A stretch of DNA of 64,000 nucleotides from Phycisphaerales bacterium (GTDB lineage Bacteria; Planctomycetota; Phycisphaerae; Phycisphaerales; UBA1924), in assembly GCA_029260315.1 (NCBI GenBank), contig JAJDDM010000080.1, forward strand, positions 1-64,000, written 5' to 3'. This document shows, in pieces, positions 1 through 7,824 of the stretch (position 1 is the first letter of the stretch; the number at the start of each line of letters is the position of its first letter). The notes beneath the pieces are model-generated. The model was not told the origin of the DNA and did not search any database. It saw nothing but the letters and a program-made list of their open reading frames with translations. Made by a program: the position numbers and the translations under genes.

Positions 1-118
1 CCCGCGATGCCGGCGCGCAACACGACGCTTCAGGCGAATCAGCGACCTGGGTGAGCCCGACAGTACCAACAAGGCAGCACCCCGCAAGCGAGGACATCAG
101 GATCTTCGAGAGCGGCAT
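1..118 (-). CDS. Secreted protein of unknown function, 3' part beyond window
   Basis: The ATG (complement 116-118) is preceded by GAAGGGA on the minus strand. The 39 visible residues start with a Lys-containing n-region and a hydrophobic stretch holding a Cys pair, followed by a second Cys pair around residues 33-34, so an exported Cys-rich protein is likely. It lies 66 bases after merT-merP in the same direction and is probably the next gene of the mercury operon. A thiol-rich metal-binding or transport accessory is plausible, but the gene is cut by the window edge and no family can be named. Confidence 0.5.
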   Translation of the reverse strand, partial: MPLSKILMSSLAGCCLVGTVGLTQVADSPEASCCAPASR

Positions 119-184
119 GGTTGGGTTCCCTTCGTGATGAAGCGCCGCCGACGCCCGGCGGCTGGTTCAGCAAGTACGCGGCGT

Positions 185-892
185 TCATTGGTCGCCGGAT
201 ACGGGTGTCGCTGTGTATCCGTGCCGCATCGCGGCGGCTTGGATCTGCTCGACGGCATCGGGGGCCGAGGTCTCAACCACGGCTGTCTTCGATCCGTAGT
301 CGACCTCGGCGGCAACCACACCGTCGATCTTGGCAAGGTCTGCTTGAAGCGTTACGGCGCACGCCTCGCATGTCATTCCCGTGACATCGAACCGCACCGT
401 GGTGAGCGAGCTGTCGCTTGTCGCCCCCACGCCGGCGGTTTGGCCGTACAGCGTGTTGGCCACGACACCGGCGTACTTCGGAAAGAGCACGAAACTCGCC
501 ACGAATACGGTTGCCGTCCACAGCATCAGTTGTGGAAAGACACCTCGCCTGCGTGGCTCGGTCTCGCATGCATCGTCTTTGCACGCCCCCGTAGCGCACG
601 GCGATTTGCGAAAGTACATCTGCCAGAACGCAGCCGCAAGAAACGCGATCGCCACGACGGCGAGCAGTGGACGCCAACGCTCGAAAAACGCACTTACGCC
701 CGCCGCAGAAGCGCCAAACGCCAGGAGCAGAAGCGGCAGCCAGCAGCAGGCCGACGAAAGTACGGCAGTGATAACCGCGCCGAATGCGGAAGCGCCTCCG
801 GCGATGCGTCCACGATTGCCGGTCTCGGAATCGCCGGTGGCTGTGGTGCCGCAGCAATCGGAGTCATCTGGGTGGGTGGTGTGATCTTGCAT
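185..892 (-). CDS. merT: Mercuric transport protein, MerT-MerP fusion
   Basis: This 235-residue protein should carry Hg(II) across the inner membrane to MerA. Residues 31-90 form MerT-like membrane segments with the vicinal Cys49-Cys50 pair in the first helix. A loop with Cys99, Cys104 and Cys109 follows, then a third hydrophobic segment near 118-136. Residues about 163-230 are an HMA/MerP-type domain with the GMTCEAC motif (Cys175, Cys178). MerT is normally about 116 residues with a separate periplasmic MerP, so this is a one-chain fusion. Residues 10-14 hold an extra Cys pair. It starts 13 bases after merA and is probably co-transcribed with it. Confidence 0.88.
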   Translation of the reverse strand: MQDHTTHPDDSDCCGTTATGDSETGNRGRIAGGASAFGAVITAVLSSACCWLPLLLLAFGASAAGVSAFFERWRPLLAVVAIAFLAAAFWQMYFRKSPCATGACKDDACETEPRRRGVFPQLMLWTATVFVASFVLFPKYAGVVANTLYGQTAGVGATSDSSLTTVRFDVTGMTCEACAVTLQADLAKIDGVVAAEVDYGSKTAVVETSAPDAVEQIQAAAMRHGYTATPVSGDQ

Positions 893-905
893 GGGCGCAT
901 TCCCT

Positions 906-2348
906 TTACATGGCGCAGCAACTCAAGGCGGCGATATCCTTGCCAAAGGCGATGGTCGCGAGTTTCACGCCCTCGCCGAGCGTGAGGTAGGGATGGAAAC
1001 TTGAACGAATCTGCTCGACCAAGATGCCGTAGCGGATCGCCAGCGCGATCTCCATGAGCAGTTCCGAACCCTCGGGCGCAAGAATGCGCGCGCCGACGAG
1101 ACGATCGCTCGCTTTATCCCGCACCAGCGTGATGAACCCTCGGGTATCGCGAGCCGCCAACGCACGGGGAACATGGGTCAGCGGCAGCGTCGCGCTCTCG
1201 GCGTCGATGCCCTCTGCCCGCGCCTGCGCCTCGTCGAGCCCGACGCCGGCGACTTGTGGATCGGTGAAGATCACCCACGGCAGCGCTGTGTAGTCTCGCT
1301 TCGTGCTTCTTCCGAGAATCGCGTTCTCGGCGGCCAGCTTGCCTTCGTAGGCGGCGGTGTAGACGAACTCGGGATCGCCGATCACATCGCCCGCGGCGTA
1401 TACGCCCGGCGCCGACGTGCGAAGTGTATCGTCAACGGCGACGAACCCGTGATCGTCGAGTTCGACACCGGCGCCCTCGAGGCCCAAGCCGGAGGTGTTC
1501 GGGCGTCGCCCCGTCGCGGCCAGGATGTGCGAGGCCGTGAACTTCCTGGTCTGCCCGTCCACCGCTGCCTCGACGACCGCTTGGCCGCCCTCGCGGCGCA
1601 CACTGCGCGTCTCCACGCCCGTGACCACCTCGATTCCCTCTTCGCGGAAGTACGCGGTGAGCGCGTCGGTGATCTCGGGCGACTCCGTGGGCAGGATCCG
1701 CTCGGACCGCTGAAGGATGGTGAGGCGAGTCCCAAAGCGCGCCATCATCTGGGCGCATTCAAGCGCCACATAGCGCCCGCCGAGAACGATGAGCGATTCC
1801 GGCAACTCATCCAATTCGAACAGCGACTCGTTCGTCAGGTAGCCCGTGTCCGCCAAGCCCGGGATCGGGGGCACGAACGGCGCGACACCGGTCGCGATCA
1901 GAATACGATCGCCCGCGATCCGTTCCCCGTTCACCTCGATGGTGTCGGCCGACACCATCTTGGCTCGCCCCTCAACCAGGCGTACGCCGTCGAGCGGCGC
2001 GACGACATCCAGGTACTTGGCCTGGCGCAACTGTGCCACGAGCTCTTGCTTCTGCCGGTTCACGGCGGCGAAGTCCGCCACCCGGCTCGTGCTCTCGATG
2101 CCGTCGAAGCTGTGATGCGCAGCGCGGTGATGCGCTTCCGCCGACCGGATCAACGTCTTGGATGGCACGCATCCAACATTCACGCAGGTGCCGCCGATCG
2201 GGAGGCGGTCGTTGATGATCGTCGCCGAAGCGCCCAACTCGGAGGCGCGGATCGCGGCGGCAAAGGCCGCCGACCCGCCGCCGACGATGACGATGTGGGC
2301 TTCTCCATCACGGCTAGATGCTTCCGGCACGGAACAGCAGTTCGACAT
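906..2348 (-). CDS. merA: Mercuric reductase MerA
   Basis: Flavin-dependent reductase converting Hg(II) to Hg(0) with NADPH in the cytoplasm. The FAD-binding GGGSAA loop is near residue 23, the redox disulfide motif GGTCVNVGCVPSK is near residues 52-64, a second Rossmann segment lies near residue 190, and the C-terminal tail ends LSCCAM, the vicinal Cys pair that distinguishes MerA from other pyridine nucleotide-disulfide reductases. At 480 residues it lacks the N-terminal HMA domain of many MerA proteins and carries only a short Cys-Cys N-terminus. It sits between the csoR-like regulator (33-base gap) and merT-merP in one leftward operon. Confidence 0.95.
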   Translation of the reverse strand: MSNCCSVPEASSRDGEAHIVIVGGGSAAFAAAIRASELGASATIINDRLPIGGTCVNVGCVPSKTLIRSAEAHHRAAHHSFDGIESTSRVADFAAVNRQKQELVAQLRQAKYLDVVAPLDGVRLVEGRAKMVSADTIEVNGERIAGDRILIATGVAPFVPPIPGLADTGYLTNESLFELDELPESLIVLGGRYVALECAQMMARFGTRLTILQRSERILPTESPEITDALTAYFREEGIEVVTGVETRSVRREGGQAVVEAAVDGQTRKFTASHILAATGRRPNTSGLGLEGAGVELDDHGFVAVDDTLRTSAPGVYAAGDVIGDPEFVYTAAYEGKLAAENAILGRSTKRDYTALPWVIFTDPQVAGVGLDEAQARAEGIDAESATLPLTHVPRALAARDTRGFITLVRDKASDRLVGARILAPEGSELLMEIALAIRYGILVEQIRSSFHPYLTLGEGVKLATIAFGKDIAALSCCAM

Positions 2349-2381
2349 CGGTGCTCCTCGGGCAATAGGCGCTATGGCGTT

Positions 2382-2681
2382 TCAGGACCACTTCAGCATG
2401 GACGACAGCGCCTTCATCGCGGTGTCGAACCGCTCCTCCGCATTGGGCGCTCCGCACTGGGTCAAACACAGGCGGAGTTCGAGGTCGACCAATCGAACGG
2501 TTACGCGATTGAGCGCCGCCTTGACCGCCGCGATCTGCGTCAGGAGGTCGTCGGCGCAGCGCCGCTCTTTAACCATCCGCTTGACCGAACCGACATGGCC
2601 CTCGATACGGCTCAAGGCATTGACAAGTGCCCGAACCTGGTCGTCTTCGAGGTACGTCGATGCAGTGGCCTGCGTCTTCAT
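2382..2681 (-). CDS. CsoR/FrmR/RcnR-family metal-sensing repressor
   Basis: This 99-residue all-helical protein matches the CsoR/RcnR (DUF156) family: a RIEGHV segment near residues 25-30, then the ERRCADDLLTQIAAV region with Cys42. Classical copper CsoR uses Cys-His-Cys. By my alignment the His position four residues before the second Cys is Glu here, and the C-terminal ligand region has Cys72 and an extra Cys76, so an all-thiol site is likely. It is the first gene of the mercury operon, where a MerR-type activator would be usual, and should repress its own operon through the GC palindrome just upstream. Mercury as the inducer is inferred from context. Confidence 0.85.
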   Translation of the reverse strand: MKTQATASTYLEDDQVRALVNALSRIEGHVGSVKRMVKERRCADDLLTQIAAVKAALNRVTVRLVDLELRLCLTQCGAPNAEERFDTAMKALSSMLKWS

Positions 2682-2693
2682 GCTAAGAAGAAT

Positions 2694-2710
2694 ATCCCCC
2701 CGGGGGGGAT
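2694..2710. promoter_or_regulatory. Probable CsoR-type operator of the mercury operon
   Basis: A near-perfect palindrome, AT + six C + seven G + AT, lies 13 bases upstream of the repressor start codon. G/C tracts flanked by A/T are the known operator type for CsoR/RcnR-family repressors. The position overlaps where the promoter or leader of the leftward operon must lie, fitting autorepression. The assignment is by resemblance and position. Confidence 0.7.
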
Positions 2711-2839
2711 TATTCCAGCCGCGACGACAATCGGCGTCGCGACATCGTCCGACTCCGAACTTGGCCCCCGAGATCAGGCTTCAAGCCCGATACGGCGGCG
2801 GGAGGGTCACGAGAATCTCAAAAAAACCAAACAAACCCC

Positions 2840-2867
2840 TTCAACTGCGTTTGGAATCTGTTACAAT
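2840..2867 (+). promoter_or_regulatory. Candidate sigma-70-type promoter for leaderless gene at 2874
   Basis: TTCAAC (2840-2845) and TACAAT (2862-2867) are separated by 16 bases. The ATG lies only 6 bases after the -10 hexamer, with C residues between and no Shine-Dalgarno, so a leaderless transcript is likely. The -10 is one mismatch from TATAAT and the -35 is weak. Confidence 0.45.
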
Positions 2868-2873
2868 ACCCCC

Positions 2874-3536
2874 ATGCCCGCACCCAGCCCACAACCCGAC
2901 CAACCCCCCGACCACCACACCCTCCTCGAAGCCTTCCTCTCCCCCTCCCAGGGCCTCCTCACCCTCGCCAAGTCCTATAACCTCTCCCTCGACCAACTCC
3001 TCACCTGGGCCGAGTCCGACCGCACCCAATCCGACATCGCCACCCTCGAGCGTCTCGCGGCGATCCGCACCCGCGCCATCGCCGCCCAGGCCCAGGCCGC
3101 CGCCACCTCCCGCCTCATCCAGATCACCGCAAACGCCCCCGACGAGTACGAAGACCCCCGCCTCGCCTGGCGCATCAACGAATCCTCCCGCAAAGCCGCG
3201 ACCTTCCTCCTCCGCATCACCAACCCACCCGGTGCCACTGGCGGCTCGCCCGCCAGTGCTGCCACTCCGCGCCCACCCAAAGACCCACCTGCCGGCTCAC
3301 CTACCCCCCGTTCCCCCAACGCGCCCATCCCCTTCCCCTCCCGCACCTTTCCCAACCCGCGCAAAAAAGAGCGCCCACAGGGCACGCCCCACCCCATCTT
3401 CCCTCTGCGCCCTCTGCGTTCTCCGCGGTGCAACTCCCCTCCGTGGCCCTCCGTGGCCCTCCGTGTTTCAAATCCCCCCTTCGCCGGCCCTGCCGGATCC
3501 GGTATAGTCCGATTCGAGTGGGGTGGAGAGCTTCTC
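2874..3536 (+). CDS. Small hypothetical protein, HTH-like N-terminal region, no stop codon of its own
   Basis: The ATG follows a good -10 hexamer directly. The first about 115 residues look like a real protein: an acidic N-terminus, a segment reading LAKSYNLSLDQLLTWAES that could be a helix-turn-helix, then an Ala/Arg-rich helix with repeated AAQAQAAA-type spacing. Codons end almost always in C, unlike the G-ending codons of its neighbours. After about residue 120 the translation becomes Pro/Arg-rich, runs through a CACAGAG-type repeat, and stays open in frame to 4604 through the next gene. The true 3' end was therefore probably lost. The family was not recognised. Confidence 0.4.
3402..3470 (+). 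repeat. CACAGAG/CTCCGTG-type dispersed repeat, copy A (half element)
   Basis: On the plus strand this reads CTCTGCG-CCCTCTGCG-TTCTCCGCGGTG, then three CTCCGTG units about 9 bases apart. It matches the right-hand half of the larger elements at 9682-9857 and 18837-18969. It lies in the open frame following the small gene at 2874 and upstream of the esterase gene. Confidence 0.6.
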
Positions 3537-4604
3537 ATGCGCAGCACAACATTGGGCGGATTCGCGACATTCCTCGTCGTCCTCGGCTCCGCGACTCACG
3601 CCCAGGACCAGGACTTCGTCGACGGCGGGCGCGGCCCGGTGCCCCTGTGGCTGCCGACGGACTACGACCCGACCGAGCCATTGCCGCTGATCGTCGCGCT
3701 GCACGGCTACAGCCAGAACAGCGCGGCGATCGAGAGCTACTTCAACCTGGTGCAGCAGGTGGAGGGTGGGCGTTTTCTGTACTGCGTGCCGCAGGGGACG
3801 GTGGACGCGATCGGCGAGCGGTTCTGGAACGCGACCGACGCGTGCTGTGACTTCTTCGACACGGGCGTCGATGACTCGGGGTATCTGCGGGGCTTGGTCG
3901 AGGCGATTCAGGGCGAGTACGCCGTGGACGAGCTGAGCATCCATTTCATGGGCTACTCCAACGGCGGGTTCATGGCCAACCGGATGGCGTGCGAGCACGC
4001 GGATCTGGCGGCGTCGGTGATCTCGCTCGCGGGGCGGAGTTATCGGGACGTGAGCGAGTGCTCGCCGAGCGAGCCGGTGGCGGTGCTGCACATCTCGGGG
4101 ACCGCCGACGACGTGATCCGCCACAACGGCGGATGCACGTTCATGGGCTGCTATCCGAGCGCGGAGGACTCGACGCGGTTCTGGGCGGGGTACGACGGAT
4201 GCGATCTCGTGTCGCGCGATATCGGCGTGCCGTTCGATCTGGACGTGAGCGTGGCGGGGAACGAGGCATCGGCGAGGATCTATGACCAGAACTGCGACGC
4301 CGGGGTGTCGGAGTTGTGGACGCTCGTGGGATCGGATCACGGGCCGCGGTTCTGGAGTGGGGGGCTCGGGGAGGGGCCGGAGGACAATCGGCTGGCGCCG
4401 CTGGCGGTGGATTGGCTGCTTTCGCATCGCAAGGGCTGCGCGGCGGACCTGACCGGGGACGGCGAGGCGGATAGCGACGACTTCTTCGCGTTTCTCGATG
4501 CGTTCGCGGGTGGGGATCTGGGCGTGTGCGATCTCGATGACGATGGGGATTGCGATGCGGATGATTTCTTCGCGTATCTGGATGTGTTTGCGGTGGGGTG
4601 CTGA
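3537..4604 (+). CDS. Secreted LpqC/PHB-depolymerase-like esterase with GC-type dockerin tail
   Basis: 355 residues starting with a signal peptide (Ala-rich, cleavage near Ala22). An alpha/beta-hydrolase domain of the polyhydroxybutyrate depolymerase/LpqC/feruloyl-esterase type follows. Visible are the oxyanion segment ALHGYSQNS, nucleophile motif GYSNGG with Ser141, the Asp region SGTADDVI and the His region GSDHGP. Residues about 300-355 hold two Asp-rich calcium-loop units (DLTGDGEADSDDFFAFLD and a second copy) and end in Gly-Cys, the dockerin-like C-terminus seen in Phycisphaerae surface proteins. This start was chosen for the signal peptide and the GGGTGGAGAG leader, although the frame is open upstream to 2874. 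The substrate is unknown. Confidence 0.8.
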   Translation: MRSTTLGGFATFLVVLGSATHAQDQDFVDGGRGPVPLWLPTDYDPTEPLPLIVALHGYSQNSAAIESYFNLVQQVEGGRFLYCVPQGTVDAIGERFWNATDACCDFFDTGVDDSGYLRGLVEAIQGEYAVDELSIHFMGYSNGGFMANRMACEHADLAASVISLAGRSYRDVSECSPSEPVAVLHISGTADDVIRHNGGCTFMGCYPSAEDSTRFWAGYDGCDLVSRDIGVPFDLDVSVAGNEASARIYDQNCDAGVSELWTLVGSDHGPRFWSGGLGEGPEDNRLAPLAVDWLLSHRKGCAADLTGDGEADSDDFFAFLDAFAGGDLGVCDLDDDGDCDADDFFAYLDVFAVGC

Positions 4605-4632
4605 GTTCGAACTGGGATTCACTCGTCATCGA

Positions 4633-4706
4633 CGAGCCCGACGCGCGAGCGAGGTGAACACGCAGCGCCCGCATTTGGCGTTTTCCTCGCTCGCGCTTCG
4701 GGCTCG
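4633..4706. repeat. 22-bp inverted repeat, planctomycete-type palindrome and possible bidirectional terminator
   Basis: Arms 4633-4654 and 4685-4706 pair at 21 of 22 positions (core GCCCGAAGCGCGAGCGAGG) around a 30-base centre. It lies between two convergent genes, the esterase ending at 4604 and pntB ending at 4716, so it could end transcription from both sides. Similar GCCCGAAGCGCAAGCGAGG repeats are, from memory, frequent in planctomycete intergenic DNA. Confidence 0.75.
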
Positions 4707-4715
4707 TAATCTGCG

Positions 4716-6113
4716 CTAATGCTTTGGGCGGAGGCGTTCGACAAGCTTTGTCTTGGACTCCCGCGCATCCCCGAACAGCATCACCGTATTCTCGTGATAG
4801 AACAGCGGGTTGTCCACCCCGGCGTAGCCGCTGGACATGCCGCGCTTGAGCACGACGACGACCTTGGCGTGCCAGGCCTCGAGCACCGGCATGCCGTAGA
4901 TCGGGCTCGACGTGTCGGTCTGTGCGCCGGGGTTGACGATGTCGTTGGCCCCGATCACGATCGCGACGTCGGTGTCGCGGAACAGGCCGTTGATCTGGTC
5001 CATCTCCTCGACGATGTCATAGGGAACGCCCGCCTCGGCGAGCAGCACGTTCATGTGCCCCGGCAGCCGCCCGGCGACGGGGTGGATCGCGAAGCGCACG
5101 TCGCAGCCGCGGGCGCGCAGGATCTGGGTGAACTCCTGGACCGCGTGCTGGGCCCGGGCGACGGCCATGCCGTAGCCGGGGATGATGACCACGCGCTTGG
5201 CGGACTCGAGGATATCGGCGAGCTGGTGGACGTCGGTTTCTCGCACCGTGCCTTGCTCGGCGCCTGCGCCGGGGGCCTTGCCCTCGGCGGTGCCGAAGCC
5301 GCCGAAGACGACGTTGAGGATCGAGCGGTTCATCGCCCGGCACATGATGATCGAGAGGATCGCGCCGCTGGAGCCGACGAGCGCGCCGGTGACGATGAGC
5401 AGGTCGTTGGCGAGCATGAACCCCGCGGCGGCGGCGGCCCAGCCGGAGTAGCTGTTCAGCAGCGAGACGACGACGGGCATGTCTGCGCCGCCGATGGCCC
5501 AGACGAGGTGCGCGCCCATCACCAGCGTGATGATGGTCATGGCGATCAGGGGGATGAGCCCACCCTGATCCGCGGCCCCGACGAACGGGACAGCCAGAGC
5601 GATCACTGCGAGCGATGCGAGGGCGTTGAGTACATGGCGTCCGGGCAGGAGCAGCGGCCTTCCCGAGATCGTGCCCTTGAGCTTTGCCCACGCGATGAGC
5701 GAGCCGGTGAAGGTGATCGCGCCGATCGCGACGCCGACCCAGACCTCGACGAGATGGACCGTGCGTTCTGCGCCGCTGATCGCGTCGTGGTGGAGGTAGG
5801 ACGAAAACCCGACGAGCACGGCGGCGAGGCCGACGAAGCTGTGCAGGAGCGCCACGAGCTCGGGCATCGCGGTCATCTGGACGCGTGCGCCCATGAGTGC
5901 GCCGATGATCGCACCGGCGAGGATCGTGGGGATGATGAGCGTCAGGCTCTGGATGTCGTCGTTGAGCAGGGTTGCGACGATGGCCAGCGCCATGCCGAAG
6001 GCGCCGAGGATGACGCCCCGTCGCGCGGTTTCCTGGCGGCTGAGCCCGCCGAGGCTGCCGATGAAGCAGACGGCGGCGACGAGGTACACCATGGCGAGCA
6101 CGCCCGGGCTCAT
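4716..6113 (-). CDS. pntB: NAD(P) transhydrogenase subunit beta PntB
   Basis: Membrane and NADP(H)-binding subunit of the proton-translocating transhydrogenase, which transfers hydride between NADH and NADP+ using the proton gradient. The roughly 465 residues match family length. The N-terminal half holds about nine membrane helices; the C-terminal domain has the NADP-site motif [11 protein letters not shown], then [20 protein letters not shown] and [10 protein letters not shown]. The start MSPGVLAM was chosen because its ATG overlaps the pntA stop (ATGA), and the frame upstream of it is Arg-rich nonsense. It is convergent with the esterase gene. Confidence 0.96.
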   Translation of the reverse strand: MSPGVLAMVYLVAAVCFIGSLGGLSRQETARRGVILGAFGMALAIVATLLNDDIQSLTLIIPTILAGAIIGALMGARVQMTAMPELVALLHSFVGLAAVLVGFSSYLHHDAISGAERTVHLVEVWVGVAIGAITFTGSLIAWAKLKGTISGRPLLLPGRHVLNALASLAVIALAVPFVGAADQGGLIPLIAMTIITLVMGAHLVWAIGGADMPVVVSLLNSYSGWAAAAAGFMLANDLLIVTGALVGSSGAILSIIMCRAMNRSILNVVFGGFGTAEGKAPGAGAEQGTVRETDVHQLADILESAKRVVIIPGYGMAVARAQHAVQEFTQILRARGCDVRFAIHPVAGRLPGHMNVLLAEAGVPYDIVEEMDQINGLFRDTDVAIVIGANDIVNPGAQTDTSSPIYGMPVLEAWHAKVVVVLKRGMSSGYAGVDNPLFYHENTVMLFGDARESKTKLVERLRPKH

Positions 6114-7672
6114 GCGCCCTCCCGCCGGAACATCCGCAGCATGCGTTGGGTGACGAGGAAGCCGCCGGCGATGTTGATGGTGGCGACGAGGACGGCGATG
6201 CCGCCGAGGATCGCGGCGGCTGTCCACTCGCCGGAGCCCGCCTGGAGCAGTCCGCCGATAATGATGATGCCGCTGATGGCGTTGGTCACGCTCATCAGCG
6301 GGGTGTGCAGCGCGGGCGTGACGTTCCAGACGACCTGCCAGCCGACGAAGCAGGCGAGGATGAAGACGGTGAAGTGGGGGAGGAAGCTCTGCGGGGCGTA
6401 TCGCCCGAGCATGAGCATGAGCCCGACGAGCACGAGTGCGGCGATGCCGGTAATGGCGGTTCGCCTGCGCGGATTCGCCGGCGCGAGCGGCTTGAGGGCC
6501 GTCGGCTCGGGCTTCGTGGCGGACGCAGCCGGCGGTGCGGGCGAGGGCATCTTCGGCGGCGGGGGCTCCAGACGCTCGCCCTCGTGCATGATCGTCGCGC
6601 CGCGGACGATCTCGTTCTCGAGGTCGATCGTGAGCGCGCCGTCGGTGGTCATTTCCTTGACGAGATTGGCGACGTTGGCGGCGAAGAAGCGGCTGGCGGT
6701 CTCGCCCATGCGTGAGGGCAGGTCGGAGTACCCGATGACCTTGACGCCCTCGATCTCGATGATCTCATCGCGGCGGGTTCCTTCGCAGTTGCCGCCGCGG
6801 AGGGCGGCGAGATCGAGGATGACCGAGCCGGCGCGCATCGCGCGCAGAGCCTCACGCGTGATGAGCAGCGGCGCGGGGCGCCCGGGGATCAGCGCGGTCG
6901 TGACGATGATGTCGATCTCGGGGGCCTGGGCGAGGACGAGATCCTGCTCGGCCTTGAGGATGTCGTCGGCGAGCACCTTCGCGTATCCGCCCTCGCCCTC
7001 ACCGTCGAAGTCCAGGTCGAGTTCGAGGAACGTGGCGCCGAGGCTCTCGACCTGCTCGCGGGTCGGCGGGCGGGTGTCTATTGCGCGGACCTCTGCGCCG
7101 AGGCTGCGGGCCGCGCCGATCGCCGCGAGGCCCGCGACGCCCGCGCCGATGACCAACACGCGTGCGGGCCTAGAGCTACCCGCAGCGGTGACCTGGGCGC
7201 CGAGCGGGCGGTCGAACTGGGCCGCGGCCTCGATGACGGCGCGATACCCCGCGAGGCTCGCCATTGAGCTGAGGACGTCCATGGACTGGGCCCGCGAGAT
7301 GCGCGGCACGCGATCGAGCGCGACGACCGACGCTTTCTTCGAGGCGAGCGTCGCCATGGCCTCCGCGTCGGGATCGCCATCGAACAGGCAAATGATGATC
7401 GCGCCGTCTCGCACGCGCGATGCTTCTTGGTGCGAGGGTGGGCGGACCTTGAGGATGACCGCCGCGTCGCTCCAGCAGTCGTCGGCGATCGATGCGCCCG
7501 CGTCGCGATACGCACCGTCGGCAAAGCCCGAGTCCTCGCCGGCTCCTGTCTCGGCCGTGACCTCGAAGCCGAGGGAGATCAGGCGGGCGACGCTCTCGGG
7601 CGTGCCGGCGACTCGCCGCTCGCCGGGGACCGACTCCTTGGGCACTGCGACGTTGATATCAGTCCTCCTCAT
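6110..7672 (-). CDS. pntA: NAD(P) transhydrogenase subunit alpha PntA
   Basis: NAD(H)-binding subunit of the transhydrogenase, about 520 residues, full length with the C-terminal membrane part included. It begins with the typical INVAVPKES...RVAGTPE segment, has the Rossmann loop [20 protein letters not shown] near residues 170-190, a Pro/Ala linker near 385-410, and three or four C-terminal membrane helices. Translation is coupled to pntB by ATGA. The ATG at 7672 gives [10 protein letters not shown]; a TTG nine bases upstream (7681) is the alternative. A GGAGG lies just inside the ORF after this ATG, so the exact start is not certain. Confidence 0.95.
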   Translation of the reverse strand: MRRTDINVAVPKESVPGERRVAGTPESVARLISLGFEVTAETGAGEDSGFADGAYRDAGASIADDCWSDAAVILKVRPPSHQEASRVRDGAIIICLFDGDPDAEAMATLASKKASVVALDRVPRISRAQSMDVLSSMASLAGYRAVIEAAAQFDRPLGAQVTAAGSSRPARVLVIGAGVAGLAAIGAARSLGAEVRAIDTRPPTREQVESLGATFLELDLDFDGEGEGGYAKVLADDILKAEQDLVLAQAPEIDIIVTTALIPGRPAPLLITREALRAMRAGSVILDLAALRGGNCEGTRRDEIIEIEGVKVIGYSDLPSRMGETASRFFAANVANLVKEMTTDGALTIDLENEIVRGATIMHEGERLEPPPPKMPSPAPPAASATKPEPTALKPLAPANPRRRTAITGIAALVLVGLMLMLGRYAPQSFLPHFTVFILACFVGWQVVWNVTPALHTPLMSVTNAISGIIIIGGLLQAGSGEWTAAAILGGIAVLVATINIAGGFLVTQRMLRMFRREGA

Positions 7673-7769
7673 ACCCAACAAGATCCCGGGAGAGCTTTGA
7701 GGCTAGGCGGAATCGCATCCGTGGGTGGATCGGGGCGGAAAAACCGTGGCCGGGGCGGGTTCTGGCCAG

Positions 7770-7777
7770 TACCCTTG
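7770..7777 (+). promoter_or_regulatory. Candidate -10-like box TACCCTTG upstream of FG-GAP gene
   Basis: GGCCAGTACCCTTG lies 55 bases upstream of the start at 7825. A very similar GGCCGATACCCTTG lies 70 bases upstream of rmlA, and CATACCCTCG lies 52 bases upstream of the M14-S9 gene. No -35 box stands out, so this is only a shared-motif call. Confidence 0.3.
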
Positions 7778-7824
7778 GGGCGGAGTCGGGGAATCTGCTG
7801 GGCTATGGAGAGAGGGGCCCGAGA

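Noticed and set aside
1173-2873. Plus-strand open frame running from 1173 up to the small gene
   Set aside because: It is antisense to merA and csoR, whose protein motifs are clear; the translation is Arg/Gly/Ala-rich without any domain.
2874-4604. A true 576-residue fusion of the small gene and the esterase
   Set aside because: The esterase part has its own signal peptide and ribosome site at 3537, and the joining region is low-quality sequence with a repeat; a loss of stop is more likely.
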